64,000 bases of DNA from an uncultured bacterium (GTDB lineage Bacteria > Verrucomicrobiota > Lentisphaeria > Victivallales > UBA1829), in contig CACZEK010000011.1 of assembly GCA_902780135.1 (NCBI GenBank), positions 1 to 64,000 of the forward strand. Reading direction: 5' to 3'. This document shows positions 28,029-37,135 of this stretch, in pieces. The stretch's first letter is position 1. Every line of letters begins with the position of its first letter. The notes under the pieces are model-generated. The model saw only the letters and a list, made by a program, of their open reading frames with translations. It searched no databases and was not told the origin of the DNA. The position numbers were made by a program, and so were the translations under genes.

Positions 28029-28926
28029 CGGTGACGGGGAAATGGTCGGAGGACGCGAGGCCGTTGCGGAAGTCGTTGATGGCGCCGTGGGAAAGCACGC
28101 GCACACGGCTGTTCACGAAGATGAAGTCGATCGGCTTGCGGTGGGAGCGCTCTTTGCGGTTTTCGTGGAAATCGTGGAAGGTCTCGTCGCCCGCGCCGTA
28201 ATGGTCGGTCTCGGAGACGTCGCGGGCGTTCCGCAGCACGCCGAGCACGCGCCGCGCGGGCATGTCGTCGGCGGTGGAATTGAAGTCGCCGGTGAGGATG
28301 AACGGGTATTTGTCGATCATGGGCGCGAGGCGGGTCAGGATCACGTTCACGCCCTGAATCCGCGCCATCGCGCTGCGGTTGTCGAGGTGCGTGTTCGCGA
28401 TGACGAAGCGTTTCCCGGTCCGGCGGTCGAGCAGGAGCCCCCACGTGCAGATGCGCGGGCACGCGGAATCCCAGCCGGAGGAGCCGGGCTTCTGGGGCTC
28501 TTCGGAGAGCCAGAACGTCTCCTGCGAGAGCATTTCGAAGCGTTCCGGGTCGTAGAAGACGGCGTTGTGCTCGTCGCCCTTGTGCCGGTCTCGCCCGACG
28601 CCGAAATAACTGAACCCAAGCGAACCGGCGAGGTCCTTGATCGGGCCGGAAAGCGTCTCCTGCGTGCCGATCAGCTCGAATCTGTTGTCGCGGATGGTCT
28701 TCACCATGCGCGGCAGGCGGTCGCGCCACGAATTCGGCGCCCGGTCGTTCGGACCGCGCACGTTGTAGGTCGCCACACGGATCAGGTTCTTTTCCGCCTC
28801 GGAATCCGCCTTCGCGACCTGCGCGCCGGAAAGCGCCACCGGCGCGGCGACGGCGATCAACATGAACGCGGCAAACAACAGAATGAGCGGCAGTCCGCCC
28901 GGCTTCGCATGGAATAAACGTTTCAT
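27994..28926 (-). CDS. Exported endonuclease/exonuclease/phosphatase (EEP) protein
   Basis: A 310-residue metal-dependent phosphodiesterase-fold protein. An N-terminal membrane or signal segment (LPLILLFAAFMLIAVAAPVALSGA) places it in the envelope. EEP motifs in order: ATYNVRGPN, IGTQET (catalytic Glu), NTHLDNRS, TGDFNSTADD, PIDFIFVNS and SSDHFPVTAEI (catalytic Asp-His). Substrate could be DNA, a phospholipid or a sugar phosphate; not decidable. Its ATGA overlaps the xseA stop. It ends in EIVLLDSPEK, and this tail is duplicated downstream (27774-27993). Confidence 0.87.
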   Translation of the reverse strand: MKRLFHAKPGGLPLILLFAAFMLIAVAAPVALSGAQVAKADSEAEKNLIRVATYNVRGPNDRAPNSWRDRLPRMVKTIRDNRFELIGTQETLSGPIKDLAGSLGFSYFGVGRDRHKGDEHNAVFYDPERFEMLSQETFWLSEEPQKPGSSGWDSACPRICTWGLLLDRRTGKRFVIANTHLDNRSAMARIQGVNVILTRLAPMIDKYPFILTGDFNSTADDMPARRVLGVLRNARDVSETDHYGAGDETFHDFHENRKERSHRKPIDFIFVNSRVRVLSHGAINDFRNGLASSDHFPVTAEIVLLDSPEK

Positions 28927-30257
28927 GGGACGCTCCTTTCCCCGTTGGATTCAAGATTCGCATCATTCGCCGGCGCGGTGACCAGTGAAAGCAGGTCGCG
29001 GCGGCCGTTTCTGTCGGCTTCGGCTCCTCTGACGCTCCGGACGTCCAGATCCGCCGCGCCGTCCGCCAGGATCGCGCGCACGCGCTGCCCCGCCCAAAGC
29101 CCGCCGACGCCCGTGATCTGATGCCCCGTGCCGGGTTCCGCCAGATAAACGTAGCCGCGTTTCAAAATTCTGAACGGATCGTAAGCGTCGAACTCGGCGC
29201 GGACGCGTTCCAGGCGGTGCGTGGCGGCGTCGGCGCGGCGCAGCAGGGCGGCGGACGCGGTCTGCATGAGCATGTCCACGCGCTGCATGCGTTCCAGCGC
29301 AAGGCGCATGGAGTCGCGGAACACCTTCGAGCCCATCACCTGCGCGAGACGTCCGGCGGAACGTTCCACGGCGTACGCGGCGGCGGTGTTCATCCTCACC
29401 TTCAGGTCGTCCAGCGAGTCGAGCAGGACGCGCTTCTCCGGGACGAGCTGTTCGGCGGCCCCGCTCGGCGTCGGCGCGCGCATGTCGGCGACGAAATCCG
29501 AAATGGTGAAGTCGATCTCATGTCCGACCGCGCTCACCACGGGTATCTTCGAGGCGTAGATCGCGCGCGCCAGCACCTCTTCGTTGAACTGCCACAGGTC
29601 CTCCATCGAACCGCCGCCGCGCGTGAGCACGATCACGTCCACGCCGCCGACGCGGTTGAAGAACCGGACGGCGCGCGCGAGTTTTTCCGCCGCGCCCTTG
29701 CCCTGCACGGGGGCGGGACAGAGGCGGATTTCGAGGTTGGGGAACCGCGCGAGGGCGATCTTCATGAAGTCCTTCACGGCCGCGCCCATGGGCGAGCTGA
29801 TGACGCCGATCCGGCGCGGCAGGTACGGAACGGGCTTCTTGTGTTCGGGGTCGAAAAGCCCTTCCGCGGCCAGTTTTTCCTTCAAAAGCGCGAACTGGCG
29901 GTGCAGATCTCCCACGCCGCACATCCTGAGTTTCTTAATATAAAACTGGTAGTCGCCGCGCTGCGCGTACAGCGACAGCGAGCCGAAGACCTCCACCTGG
30001 TCGCCGACCTTCAGCCCGAGTTTCCGGCACACCTCCGACCCGCTGAAATAGACCGCGCGCACCTGCGACGCGGCGTCCTTCAGTGTCAGGTAGACATGCC
30101 CGGAGCGGTACGGATTGTACGAGCCGACCTCGCCGGTGAGCCAGAACGGGCGGAACGAGCCTTCGAGGATCGTGCGGACGGCGTCGTTCAGCTCGGAAAC
30201 GGTCCAGGGGCGTTCCTCTTCGGACGTGCCGGAGGGTTGTTCCGGTTCACTCCACAT
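28923..30257 (-). CDS. xseA: Exodeoxyribonuclease VII large subunit
   Basis: XseA, the catalytic subunit of exonuclease VII, degrades single-stranded DNA in both directions. The 444-residue protein has the N-terminal OB fold (WTVSELNDAVRTILEGSFRPFWLTGEVG, then GHVYLTLKDAASQVRAVYF), the catalytic region IGVISSPMGAAVKDFMKIALARFPNLEIRL and DVIVLTRGGGSMEDLWQFNEE, VSAVGHEIDFTISDFVADMRAPTPSGAAEQL, a coiled-coil, and the C-terminal GYVYL segment. It overlaps DUF502 by 11 bases and the EEP gene by 4. The small subunit gene xseB, often adjacent, is not seen here. Confidence 0.95.
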   Translation of the reverse strand: MWSEPEQPSGTSEEERPWTVSELNDAVRTILEGSFRPFWLTGEVGSYNPYRSGHVYLTLKDAASQVRAVYFSGSEVCRKLGLKVGDQVEVFGSLSLYAQRGDYQFYIKKLRMCGVGDLHRQFALLKEKLAAEGLFDPEHKKPVPYLPRRIGVISSPMGAAVKDFMKIALARFPNLEIRLCPAPVQGKGAAEKLARAVRFFNRVGGVDVIVLTRGGGSMEDLWQFNEEVLARAIYASKIPVVSAVGHEIDFTISDFVADMRAPTPSGAAEQLVPEKRVLLDSLDDLKVRMNTAAAYAVERSAGRLAQVMGSKVFRDSMRLALERMQRVDMLMQTASAALLRRADAATHRLERVRAEFDAYDPFRILKRGYVYLAEPGTGHQITGVGGLWAGQRVRAILADGAADLDVRSVRGAEADRNGRRDLLSLVTAPANDANLESNGERSVP

Positions 30258-30957
30258 CGCCGGACTTTTCCCCGGATTCCTCTTCGGAGCCGGGCAGGAT
30301 GGCGCCGCAGCTCACGATCAGGCGCATGGCGTCGGACACGCTCATTTCGAGCATAATGCACTCGCTGCGCGGGATCAGCATCAGGAAACCGCTTGTGGGG
30401 TTCGGCGTGGTGGGCATGAAGACGCTGATCAGGTCGCCCTTGCCGAGCTTCCGCGCCGCCTCGCTGTTCTCGGGCGTGTTTTCGTTGGTCATGAACCCGA
30501 TCGCCCAGCAGCCCTTGCGGGGGTACTCGAACAGGACGACCTGCTGGAACATGTTGCCTTTTTTCGACGACATGATCGTGTCGCCGATCTGCTTGCAGGT
30601 GGAGTAGATGAAGTTGACGAGCGGGACTTTCAGGAGCAGCGCCTGCGCCTTTTCGATGACCTTGCGTCCGAGGGTGATCTTCGTGAGGACACCCAGGAAG
30701 AACAGGAAAGCCAGGATCGCGATCAGCGCCAGCACGCGGATGATCTGCGTGCGCCAGAAAGGCGGCAGTTCGGACATCAGCCCCAGGGAATCGGCGAGCG
30801 TCAGGCCCCATCCGGTCAGGCGGGAGTACAGATACCAGGCGACCCAGAGGGACAGGAAGATCGGGACCGCCACAAGGATGCCGGTCACGATCATGTTGCG
30901 GAAGAACTGGAAATGCTTTTTCTTCGCGGCGGTCTTTTTTTCTGCTTTATTCGGCAT
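30247..30957 (-). CDS. DUF502 family inner-membrane protein
   Basis: A 236-residue membrane protein of the DUF502 family, function unknown. Lys-rich N-terminus (NKAEKKTAAKKKHFQ), two membrane segments (IVTGILVAVPIFLSLWVAW and IIRVLALIAILAFLFFLGVL), then the conserved soluble part: VPLVNFIYSTCKQIGDTI, QQVVLFEYPRKGCWAIGFMTN, VFMPTTPNPTSGFLMLIP and MRLIVSCGAILP, all hallmarks of the family. The ATG at 30957 lies inside the end of the CNNM-like gene (11-base overlap). The longer frame to 30993 adds only overlap. Confidence 0.88.
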   Translation of the reverse strand: MPNKAEKKTAAKKKHFQFFRNMIVTGILVAVPIFLSLWVAWYLYSRLTGWGLTLADSLGLMSELPPFWRTQIIRVLALIAILAFLFFLGVLTKITLGRKVIEKAQALLLKVPLVNFIYSTCKQIGDTIMSSKKGNMFQQVVLFEYPRKGCWAIGFMTNENTPENSEAARKLGKGDLISVFMPTTPNPTSGFLMLIPRSECIMLEMSVSDAMRLIVSCGAILPGSEEESGEKSGDVE

Positions 30958-32227
30958 CGGACATATCCTCCTCTTCTTCCCGGATCGGTTCAAGCCTCAG
31001 TTTGCGTATCCTGCGGAAATCCGCCGAAAGGATCGTGGCGCGGAATACGCCCGGCTCCTCGTAGACCTCCCTTGTGCGGGGGATGCGTCCCAGGCGGGCA
31101 CAGATGAATCCGCCGATGGTGTCGGCCTCGTCGGAATCCTCGATCTTGATCCCGGCCTCGGTATTCACGTCGTCCACGAGCGTGCGGGCGTCCAGGACCA
31201 CGGATCCGTCCGGCATGTGTTCGGGCGGATCCCCGAAATCCTCGGCGGTGTCGTATTCGTCGTGGATCTCGCCCACGATCTCCTCGATGATGTCCTCGAA
31301 GGTGACGACGCCCGAAGTCCCGCCGTATTCGTCGATGATGACGGCGAAATGATTGCTGGTGCGCTTGATCTGCCGGAGCAGATCGGAGACGTCCTTGGTC
31401 TCCGGGATGAAGATCGGCGGGCGCGCCAGTTCGGTCAGGGTCTTGCCCTCCAGGCTGTGCTCGTCGATGAAATCCTTCGCGTACAGGATGCCTTTCACGT
31501 CGTCCAGGTTCGCGCCGTAAACGGGAATGCGGCTGTGCCCGGACCTGACGAAGAGCTTTTTTGCTTCCGCCACGCTTGCGGAAGCCTGGATCGCCTCCAG
31601 GTCCACGCGCGGCGTCATGATCTCGCGCACCTTCATCTCGCCGAGCTCCAGGATGCCGCGGATCATCTGCTTTTCCTCCTCCTCCAGGCCGTCGGACGCA
31701 TCTTCGTCCGGGCCGTCCAGCATGCTCATGATCTCGTCTTCGGCGGAGGCAAGCTCGTCCGGGGCGTCCGCCCGGCGCCAGTCGTCGCCAGCAGTCGTCA
31801 CGTTTTCGATCAGGGAGGCGAGCGGATGGAAGAACCTGCTGGCGACGATCGGGATCGTGAATTTCAGGATCGCCAGGTCGAACCGCAGGATCACCAGCCG
31901 GGCGGCAAGCTCGGAGATCACGGTCAGGACCGTGACCGCGCCCATGACGACCAGCCAGCCCCAGCGGTGCGCGAATTTCGGCGCCACCGCGCCGGTCCAC
32001 TCCATCGCGAGCACGCCCGCGAACGCCGCCAGCACGCACAGAAAGAGTTTCAGCAGCGCGCGCAGGGATTCCTCCCGGTCGTGCCAGTTTTCCAGCTGTT
32101 CCGCGAATTTGCGGTCGCGTTCCGCCACTTTCAGGATGCGGCCGCCAGTCAGCGAGGAGATCGCCTCGAACGCGGAGGTGATCCAGAGATACAGGAGGGA
32201 ACAGAAAACAAGGAGGATCAGGTTCAT
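30947..32227 (-). CDS. CNNM/CorC-HlyC family transporter-like protein
   Basis: A 426-residue membrane protein with a divergent CNNM-like (DUF21) N-terminus (three to four membrane segments by residue 145), a CBS pair and a CorC_HlyC domain. Family members act in Mg2+/Co2+ homeostasis. The CBS region has EMKVREIMTPRVDLEAI (about 200) and VKGILYAKDFIDE, then RTSNHFAVIIDEYGGTSGVVTFEDIIEEIVGEIHDEYD, a strong signature. The C-terminal domain (GSVVLDARTLVDDVN) follows. Starts with an ATGA overlap on ybeY; the ybeY-corC neighbourhood is conserved in many bacteria. Confidence 0.88.
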   Translation of the reverse strand: MNLILLVFCSLLYLWITSAFEAISSLTGGRILKVAERDRKFAEQLENWHDREESLRALLKLFLCVLAAFAGVLAMEWTGAVAPKFAHRWGWLVVMGAVTVLTVISELAARLVILRFDLAILKFTIPIVASRFFHPLASLIENVTTAGDDWRRADAPDELASAEDEIMSMLDGPDEDASDGLEEEEKQMIRGILELGEMKVREIMTPRVDLEAIQASASVAEAKKLFVRSGHSRIPVYGANLDDVKGILYAKDFIDEHSLEGKTLTELARPPIFIPETKDVSDLLRQIKRTSNHFAVIIDEYGGTSGVVTFEDIIEEIVGEIHDEYDTAEDFGDPPEHMPDGSVVLDARTLVDDVNTEAGIKIEDSDEADTIGGFICARLGRIPRTREVYEEPGVFRATILSADFRRIRKLRLEPIREEEEDMSDAE

Positions 32228-32760
32228 TCCGCGGATTCCTTATGTACCATCGGCGGGATGAGCCGCGCCTTGCGGAGACCCGCCATCACGCGCTTCTCGG
32301 CGCGGCGCATGACGCGCTTCGCCTTCGGGTTCAGGTCGTCGTATCCGGCGGCATGGAGCAGGCCGTGCGCCACGTACAGCGCCACCTCCTCCGCGTACGG
32401 CAGGCCGCGTTTCACCGCCTGTTCGTACGCCACGGCGGGGCAGACGATCAGTTCGACGGAGGGATCGGCGTCGCCGTCCGCGTCGAAGCCGTCCGCGCCG
32501 GACCCGTCCGCATCGTCCGCGAACCGGGGATCGTCCTCCGCGCGGTAGTCGAAGCTGATGACGTCCGTCGGGCCGTGATGCCCCAGGAAATCCTCGTTCA
32601 CGCGTTCGATGCCCGCCGGGGACAGGAACGACACGCAGACGCCGCCGGGGACGTCGTGAAGTCCGGCGAGTTCGGCGGCAGCGGCGGTCATTCTGCGGAG
32701 CCGGGCGCGGGAGGGCGCGGGGAAGCATCTTCCGGCGCGCCAGATGGTAACCGCCTTCAT
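32224..32760 (-). CDS. ybeY: Endoribonuclease YbeY (16S rRNA maturation)
   Basis: YbeY, a Zn-dependent single-strand RNase for 16S rRNA 3' maturation and ribosome quality control. Supporting motifs: VCVSFLSPAGIERVNEDFLGHHGPTDVISFDY and the metal motif VAHGLLHAAGYDD. Two of the three Zn His of HGxLHxxGYDH are present; the third position is Asp (GYDD). An acidic insert of about 20 residues (DDADGSGADGFDADGDAD) separates the ISFDY strand from ELIVCP, explaining the 178-residue length. Overlaps pgpH and the CNNM gene by 4 bases each. The phoH-pgpH-ybeY-corC order is a known conserved cluster. Confidence 0.9.
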   Translation of the reverse strand: MKAVTIWRAGRCFPAPSRARLRRMTAAAAELAGLHDVPGGVCVSFLSPAGIERVNEDFLGHHGPTDVISFDYRAEDDPRFADDADGSGADGFDADGDADPSVELIVCPAVAYEQAVKRGLPYAEEVALYVAHGLLHAAGYDDLNPKAKRVMRRAEKRVMAGLRKARLIPPMVHKESAE

Positions 32761-35111
32761 GGTTTCTTCTCCCCGGCCGGATCCGTCTTCGCCCGCGAAT
32801 AGGAGATGCGCGTATGGCTCATGGACTTGAGCGTCTTCAGGAAGGATTCGCGGATCTTCGTGAGCTGTTCCAGCGTGATGTGAGCGGCGTCCAGCTGCTT
32901 GCGCTGGAGCTTGCCGTTGAATATCTTTTCCACCAGGGCGCGCACGTTCTCCTCGGTCGGATCGCTCATGGAGCAGACCGCCGCCTCGCAGCAGTCAGCC
33001 AGCATCAGGATCACGCACTCCGGCTCCTCCGGCAGCGGGCCGGGGTAGCGGAACGGCTCCTCGGCGGGAGTCTTTCCGGTGCGCTCCTTCTCCTTCTCGT
33101 AGAAGAACGAAATGAAGTCGTTGCCGTGGTGGCATTCGATGGCGCGGCGGATGGGAGTCTTCAGCTTGTATTTTCTGGCGAGCTGCACGCCGAACTCCAC
33201 GTGGCAGCGGATGATCTCCGCGCTCTCCGCCGGATTCAGGTCCTTGAACATGTCCTTGCCGTTGGAGTTCTCCGTGAACATCTCCGGCGAGGCGAGCTTT
33301 CCGACGTCGTGGAACAGCGCGTACGCCTGCGCCTTCAGGGAGACGCCGCCGATGCAGTTCGCCGCCTCTTCCGCCAGCAGCGCCACGCGTTCGCAGTGGT
33401 GGTACGTGCCCGGCGCCTCCATCTGAAGCTTTTTCAGCAGGGGCTGGTTCCGGTCGGTCAGCGAGAGATAGGACATGTTGCTCGTCACGTCCAGCACGGT
33501 TTCCAGCGCGATGATCAGCGCGGAGGAGATCATGGCGGTCAGCAGGCCGGAAGTGAGCGGCACGGCGAGGCTGAACCCCAGCCGGTTCCAGTCGCGCATC
33601 CTGACGATCGTGAGGAAGTCGGGATTCTGCTGGAAGATCAGCGACGCCAGGCACATGGTGACCGTGCAGGAGAAGAACGAGCGCGTGAAGAATTTCTTGT
33701 AGTCGTAGACCTGGCGCACGCAGGCGGTGCCGACGGCGCAGACGAAAAGCCCGGTGGCAAACGCCGGGAACGAGAAATCCAGCGCCACGGCGGAAACGCC
33801 CGCCACGAACAGCCCGGCGAACACCGCCGACCGTCCGCTGTAGATGGCGGCGATCACCAGCGCGGGCAGAGCCAGCGGGATCGCCAGATACAGCGGCACC
33901 ACGGGATACCCGTTGTCCAGGGCAAATCTGTTGTATGTCTCCATGAACAGCCGGTTGCACAGCAGGGAGAAGATCACGATGAACCCGATCAGCCAGACGG
34001 AACGGTTGTTGCCGATCAGCTCGGGATGGACGCGCACGATGTAGATGCAGGAAAGCACGATCAGGAGCGCCACGAGCATCGTCTTCTGGAAGAGGTTGCC
34101 CCAGGTGCGGAGTTCGCGGAGATACTCGTTGTAGTGGATCTGGTACACCTTGTACATCTCCGCCTGCTCCGCCGTGAGCTTTTCGTTCTTGTGGATCAGG
34201 ATCGTGTCCTTCTTGTACTTGATCTCAGGCTCGCGCGCCTCCTTCGGCTTCTCCAGGAACTCCTCCTCCATGCGCCGTTCGGTCAGCGCCTCGTCGTAAG
34301 TCAGGTTGCCTTTCGCATACAGCCCGCGGAAAAACTTCTGAAGCAGGTCCTCGTAGGGAACGCGCTGGTCGTAGGAGACGGCGGACAGCAGGGAGTTCAC
34401 GGTCTGGTACGCGGCGAGTTCGGGCGTCTGAAGGTCGCTGACCTTGAACGGGCCGACTTCCCGCGAATCGGAATCCAGGATCTTCGCGTTCATCTGGGCG
34501 TTGACCGCCCGTGCGCCGTCGCATTCCGCCAGATCGCCGGTGAACGGCTGCGCCTTCTTCAGTTCCTCCGCGGTCGCGATGCCGCCGAGGACGATCTCCT
34601 CGACCTGCGAGGCGGCCTTCGCCCTGCGGGCGTCGTCGAGCGCGGTCTGCCGGAGGAAGAAATACAGAAGCGGGGGGAGTTCCCGCACGAACGACACCAT
34701 TTCGGCGACTTCCGGCGCGGCATTCTCCGGGGCGGCGTACGTCTTGTGCTCCTCCTCGGCGGAGTTCCGGCGCAGCACCTCCGACATCAGGAGCCCGTAG
34801 CCGTTTATGATCTTCTCCGAGCGTTCCGCGTCAAGCCGGAAATAGCGCGGGAACTCCAGCGCGAACGTCCGGAAGATGCGCTCCGCCTCCTTCTTGTTCT
34901 GATAGGAAAAATCGTATACGGCCTCGATGTCCTGCGTGGACTGCGCGCCCTCGACCAGCGACGGCAGGTCGCTCTGGCTCGGCATCCACAGCAGCGCCAC
35001 GGCCGCGGCGAACACCAGCAGGATCATCAGCAAAGACATGAACGGCGAACGCTGGAGCGTCCCGCCGATCCGTCTGAAAAAATCACGGAAGCTTTTCGTA
35101 TTCTCGCTCAT
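32757..35111 (-). CDS. 7TM-HD domain cyclic-di-AMP phosphodiesterase (PgpH type)
   Basis: A 784-residue membrane phosphodiesterase. N-terminal membrane helix (SPFMSLLMILLVFAAAVALLW), a large extracytoplasmic 7TMR-HDED region (to about 340), seven membrane helices (about 345-540: FQKTMLVALLIVLSCIYIV, VWLIGFIVIFSLLCN and so on), then a cytoplasmic HD domain. HD motifs: GTYHHCERVALLAEEAA, LFHDVGKLASPEMF, IIRCHVEFGVQLARK and ECHHGNDFISFFY. This matches PgpH, which hydrolyses c-di-AMP. Lies between phoH (4-base gap) and ybeY (ATGA overlap). No diadenylate cyclase is in view, so c-di-AMP use is inferred from the family. Confidence 0.9.
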   Translation of the reverse strand: MSENTKSFRDFFRRIGGTLQRSPFMSLLMILLVFAAAVALLWMPSQSDLPSLVEGAQSTQDIEAVYDFSYQNKKEAERIFRTFALEFPRYFRLDAERSEKIINGYGLLMSEVLRRNSAEEEHKTYAAPENAAPEVAEMVSFVRELPPLLYFFLRQTALDDARRAKAASQVEEIVLGGIATAEELKKAQPFTGDLAECDGARAVNAQMNAKILDSDSREVGPFKVSDLQTPELAAYQTVNSLLSAVSYDQRVPYEDLLQKFFRGLYAKGNLTYDEALTERRMEEEFLEKPKEAREPEIKYKKDTILIHKNEKLTAEQAEMYKVYQIHYNEYLRELRTWGNLFQKTMLVALLIVLSCIYIVRVHPELIGNNRSVWLIGFIVIFSLLCNRLFMETYNRFALDNGYPVVPLYLAIPLALPALVIAAIYSGRSAVFAGLFVAGVSAVALDFSFPAFATGLFVCAVGTACVRQVYDYKKFFTRSFFSCTVTMCLASLIFQQNPDFLTIVRMRDWNRLGFSLAVPLTSGLLTAMISSALIIALETVLDVTSNMSYLSLTDRNQPLLKKLQMEAPGTYHHCERVALLAEEAANCIGGVSLKAQAYALFHDVGKLASPEMFTENSNGKDMFKDLNPAESAEIIRCHVEFGVQLARKYKLKTPIRRAIECHHGNDFISFFYEKEKERTGKTPAEEPFRYPGPLPEEPECVILMLADCCEAAVCSMSDPTEENVRALVEKIFNGKLQRKQLDAAHITLEQLTKIRESFLKTLKSMSHTRISYSRAKTDPAGEKKP

Positions 35112-35115
35112 TTCC

Positions 35116-36138
35116 TCATTCCTTTCCTCTTTCCTCCCGTCCCTTCCCGCCCGTCTCGTAGGCGCGGATGATCTTTTCCACCAGCGGATGCCGCACCACG
35201 TCCCGCGTGTCGAACCGGCAGATCCGCACGCCGTCGATGTCCGCCAGGCAGTCCAGCGCGTGCGGCAGACCGGACTGGCCGTGCGGGATGTCCGCCTGCG
35301 ACGGGTCGCCGCAGACCACGCACTTCGAATGGAATCCGAGGCGGGTCAGGAACATGAACATCTGTTCGTTGGAGGCGTTCTGCGCCTCGTCCAGGATCAC
35401 GAACGCATGGTTCAGCGTGCGTCCGCGCATGAACGCCAGCGGCGCGACCTCGATCACGCCGCGCGACATCAGCTCCTCGGCGGCGGCGTAGTCCATCATC
35501 TCGTGGAGCGCGTCGTGCAGCGGGCGCAGATACGGGTTGATCTTCTCCTGAAGCGTGCCGGGCAGGAATCCGAGGTTTTCCCCGGCCTCCACGGCGGGAC
35601 GCGTCAGGATGATGCGGTTGTATTTCCCGGCGACGAGCAGGGAGACCGCCATCGCCATGGCGAGATAGGTTTTCCCGGTACCGGCGGGCCCGACGCCGAA
35701 CACCAGGTCCTTGCTCCGGATCGCGCGCAGGTACGCCAGCTGGTTCGGGGAGCGCGCGGAGACGTCCTTCTTGCCGGGGCCGACCGTGACGCGTTCGGCG
35801 AAATACGTGCCGAGGTCCTGTTCGCGGCCCTCGCGCCAGGCGTCCAGCGCGAGGTCGAATTCGGACTGGTCCAGGCAGCGGCCGCGTTCCTTCTGCAGGC
35901 GGCGGAGCTCCCGCAGGAATCCGTCGCCGCGTTTGTCGGGGGTATCCTCCACGGACATCGCCCAGGATTCGCGCGAGGCGAACTTCACGCCGAGGCCGTA
36001 CTCCGCCGCGGCGAGATTCCCGGTCAGATTCCCGGCGAACGCCGATTCCAGCGCGCCCGGACTGTCGAAATAGACGCGTCCCCCTCCGGTCTTACTGTCG
36101 GGGGAAGCGCTGTCGGGATCCTGTTCCGTGGATTGCAT
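35116..36138 (-). CDS. PhoH-like ATPase (YbeZ type)
   Basis: A 340-residue PhoH family P-loop ATPase, which works with YbeY in RNA processing. Walker A GVGPAGTGKTYLAMAMAVSLL (about residue 155), ILTRPAVEAGENLGFLPGTLQEKINPYLRPL (family signature), Walker B AFVILDEAQNASNEQMFMFLTRLG and VCGDPSQADIP. The N-terminal 130 residues, with an acidic linker, are less conserved. I start at the ATG at 36138, 14 bases after the LysM gene; the frame runs up to 36270, but that overlaps the LysM coding sequence. No good ribosome site precedes it, so translation may depend on the upstream gene. Confidence 0.9.
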   Translation of the reverse strand: MQSTEQDPDSASPDSKTGGGRVYFDSPGALESAFAGNLTGNLAAAEYGLGVKFASRESWAMSVEDTPDKRGDGFLRELRRLQKERGRCLDQSEFDLALDAWREGREQDLGTYFAERVTVGPGKKDVSARSPNQLAYLRAIRSKDLVFGVGPAGTGKTYLAMAMAVSLLVAGKYNRIILTRPAVEAGENLGFLPGTLQEKINPYLRPLHDALHEMMDYAAAEELMSRGVIEVAPLAFMRGRTLNHAFVILDEAQNASNEQMFMFLTRLGFHSKCVVCGDPSQADIPHGQSGLPHALDCLADIDGVRICRFDTRDVVRHPLVEKIIRAYETGGKGREERGKE

Positions 36139-36152
36139 GGAGCGTATAAAAC

Positions 36153-37076
36153 TTACTTCGAAGAGACGGGGACCTTCTTCACGGCCGGGATGACAAGTTT
36201 CATCTTGGGCTTCAGGAAGTTCGGTTTCCCGTTCAGAAGTTCTTTGTTCGCGTCGAAGATGATCTCCCACGCGGCGCCGTCGTGGTAGAGCGCCTTGGCG
36301 ATGGCGGAGAGGGAGTCGCCGTCCTTCACGATGTACTCGGTGGAGGGCTGGTCGGGATCGGCGGCAAGCTTTTCGCGGACGGGCTTGGCGGCGTCCTTCG
36401 CGGCGGCGTCCTTCGCGGGCTCGTCCTTGATGCCCTTCTGCGCGCGGACTTCCGCCTTGCGCTGCGCCATGATGTCGTCGTTGGTCATCACGTTGAGCTT
36501 GGTGATGCCGGCGGCCTTGCAGTAGTCCACGACGGCGTTCAGGTCCGCCACGGTGGAATCCGTGCGGCCGTACACGATCACGGCGATGTCCTTGTTCGCC
36601 TTGCCGGCGTCGTTGAGCGCGTCCTTCAGGGCGGCGGTGTTCACGCGCTCGCCGTTGACTGCATACACGCCGTCGACTCCGGCCTCGGCGGGGAACACGT
36701 CGACGCGCATGAACTTCGCGGGCGCGGCGGGCTTGACCTCGACCGGCTGCGGCTGCTGATCCTGCACCTTCGGCTGCGTTTTGGCGGCCGCGGGCGTTTC
36801 GTCGATCTTCTTCACGGGCGCGGGTTCGGTCGTCTCATCGGCGGCGACGACCGCGACGGGCTCCTTGCCGTCGACGGGACGCGGTTCGCCGAACGCTTCC
36901 GCGTAGGCGGGATTGCCTTCCGGCATTTCCTCGGGGGGCTGCCAGTCGGGATAGGAATTCTGGATTCCGGGGGTCCAGGCTTCGGCTTTTTCGTCTTCCG
37001 GCGGCGGCACGTTGGAGGCGCAGGAGACGAGAGCGAACATAGCGGCGATCGAAACGGCGAAAGAGAGCGATTTCAT
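36153..37076 (-). CDS. LysM lipoprotein with an ExbD/TolR-like middle domain
   Basis: A 307-residue envelope lipoprotein. Signal MKSLSFAVSIAAMFALVSC with lipobox LVSC; a Pro/Glu-rich linker (about 25-120); a domain resembling the periplasmic part of ExbD/TolR (MRVDVFPAEAGVDGVYAVNGERV, ALKDALNDAGKANKDIAVIVYGRTDSTV, VVDYCKAAGITKLNVMT); a Lys/Ala helix; and a C-terminal LysM (EYIVKDGDSLSAIAKALYHDGAAWEIIFDANKE) that binds peptidoglycan. A strong GGAGGTTCCCT site precedes the ATG. The combination suggests a cell-wall tether with a TolR-like dimerisation module; the ExbD-like reading is by pattern only. Confidence 0.8.
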   Translation of the reverse strand: MKSLSFAVSIAAMFALVSCASNVPPPEDEKAEAWTPGIQNSYPDWQPPEEMPEGNPAYAEAFGEPRPVDGKEPVAVVAADETTEPAPVKKIDETPAAAKTQPKVQDQQPQPVEVKPAAPAKFMRVDVFPAEAGVDGVYAVNGERVNTAALKDALNDAGKANKDIAVIVYGRTDSTVADLNAVVDYCKAAGITKLNVMTNDDIMAQRKAEVRAQKGIKDEPAKDAAAKDAAKPVREKLAADPDQPSTEYIVKDGDSLSAIAKALYHDGAAWEIIFDANKELLNGKPNFLKPKMKLVIPAVKKVPVSSK

Positions 37077-37135
37077 AGGGAACCTCCGAAAAAGATATTG
37101 ATTAACAATGAATAGATGACATTTTCAAGACCGGA

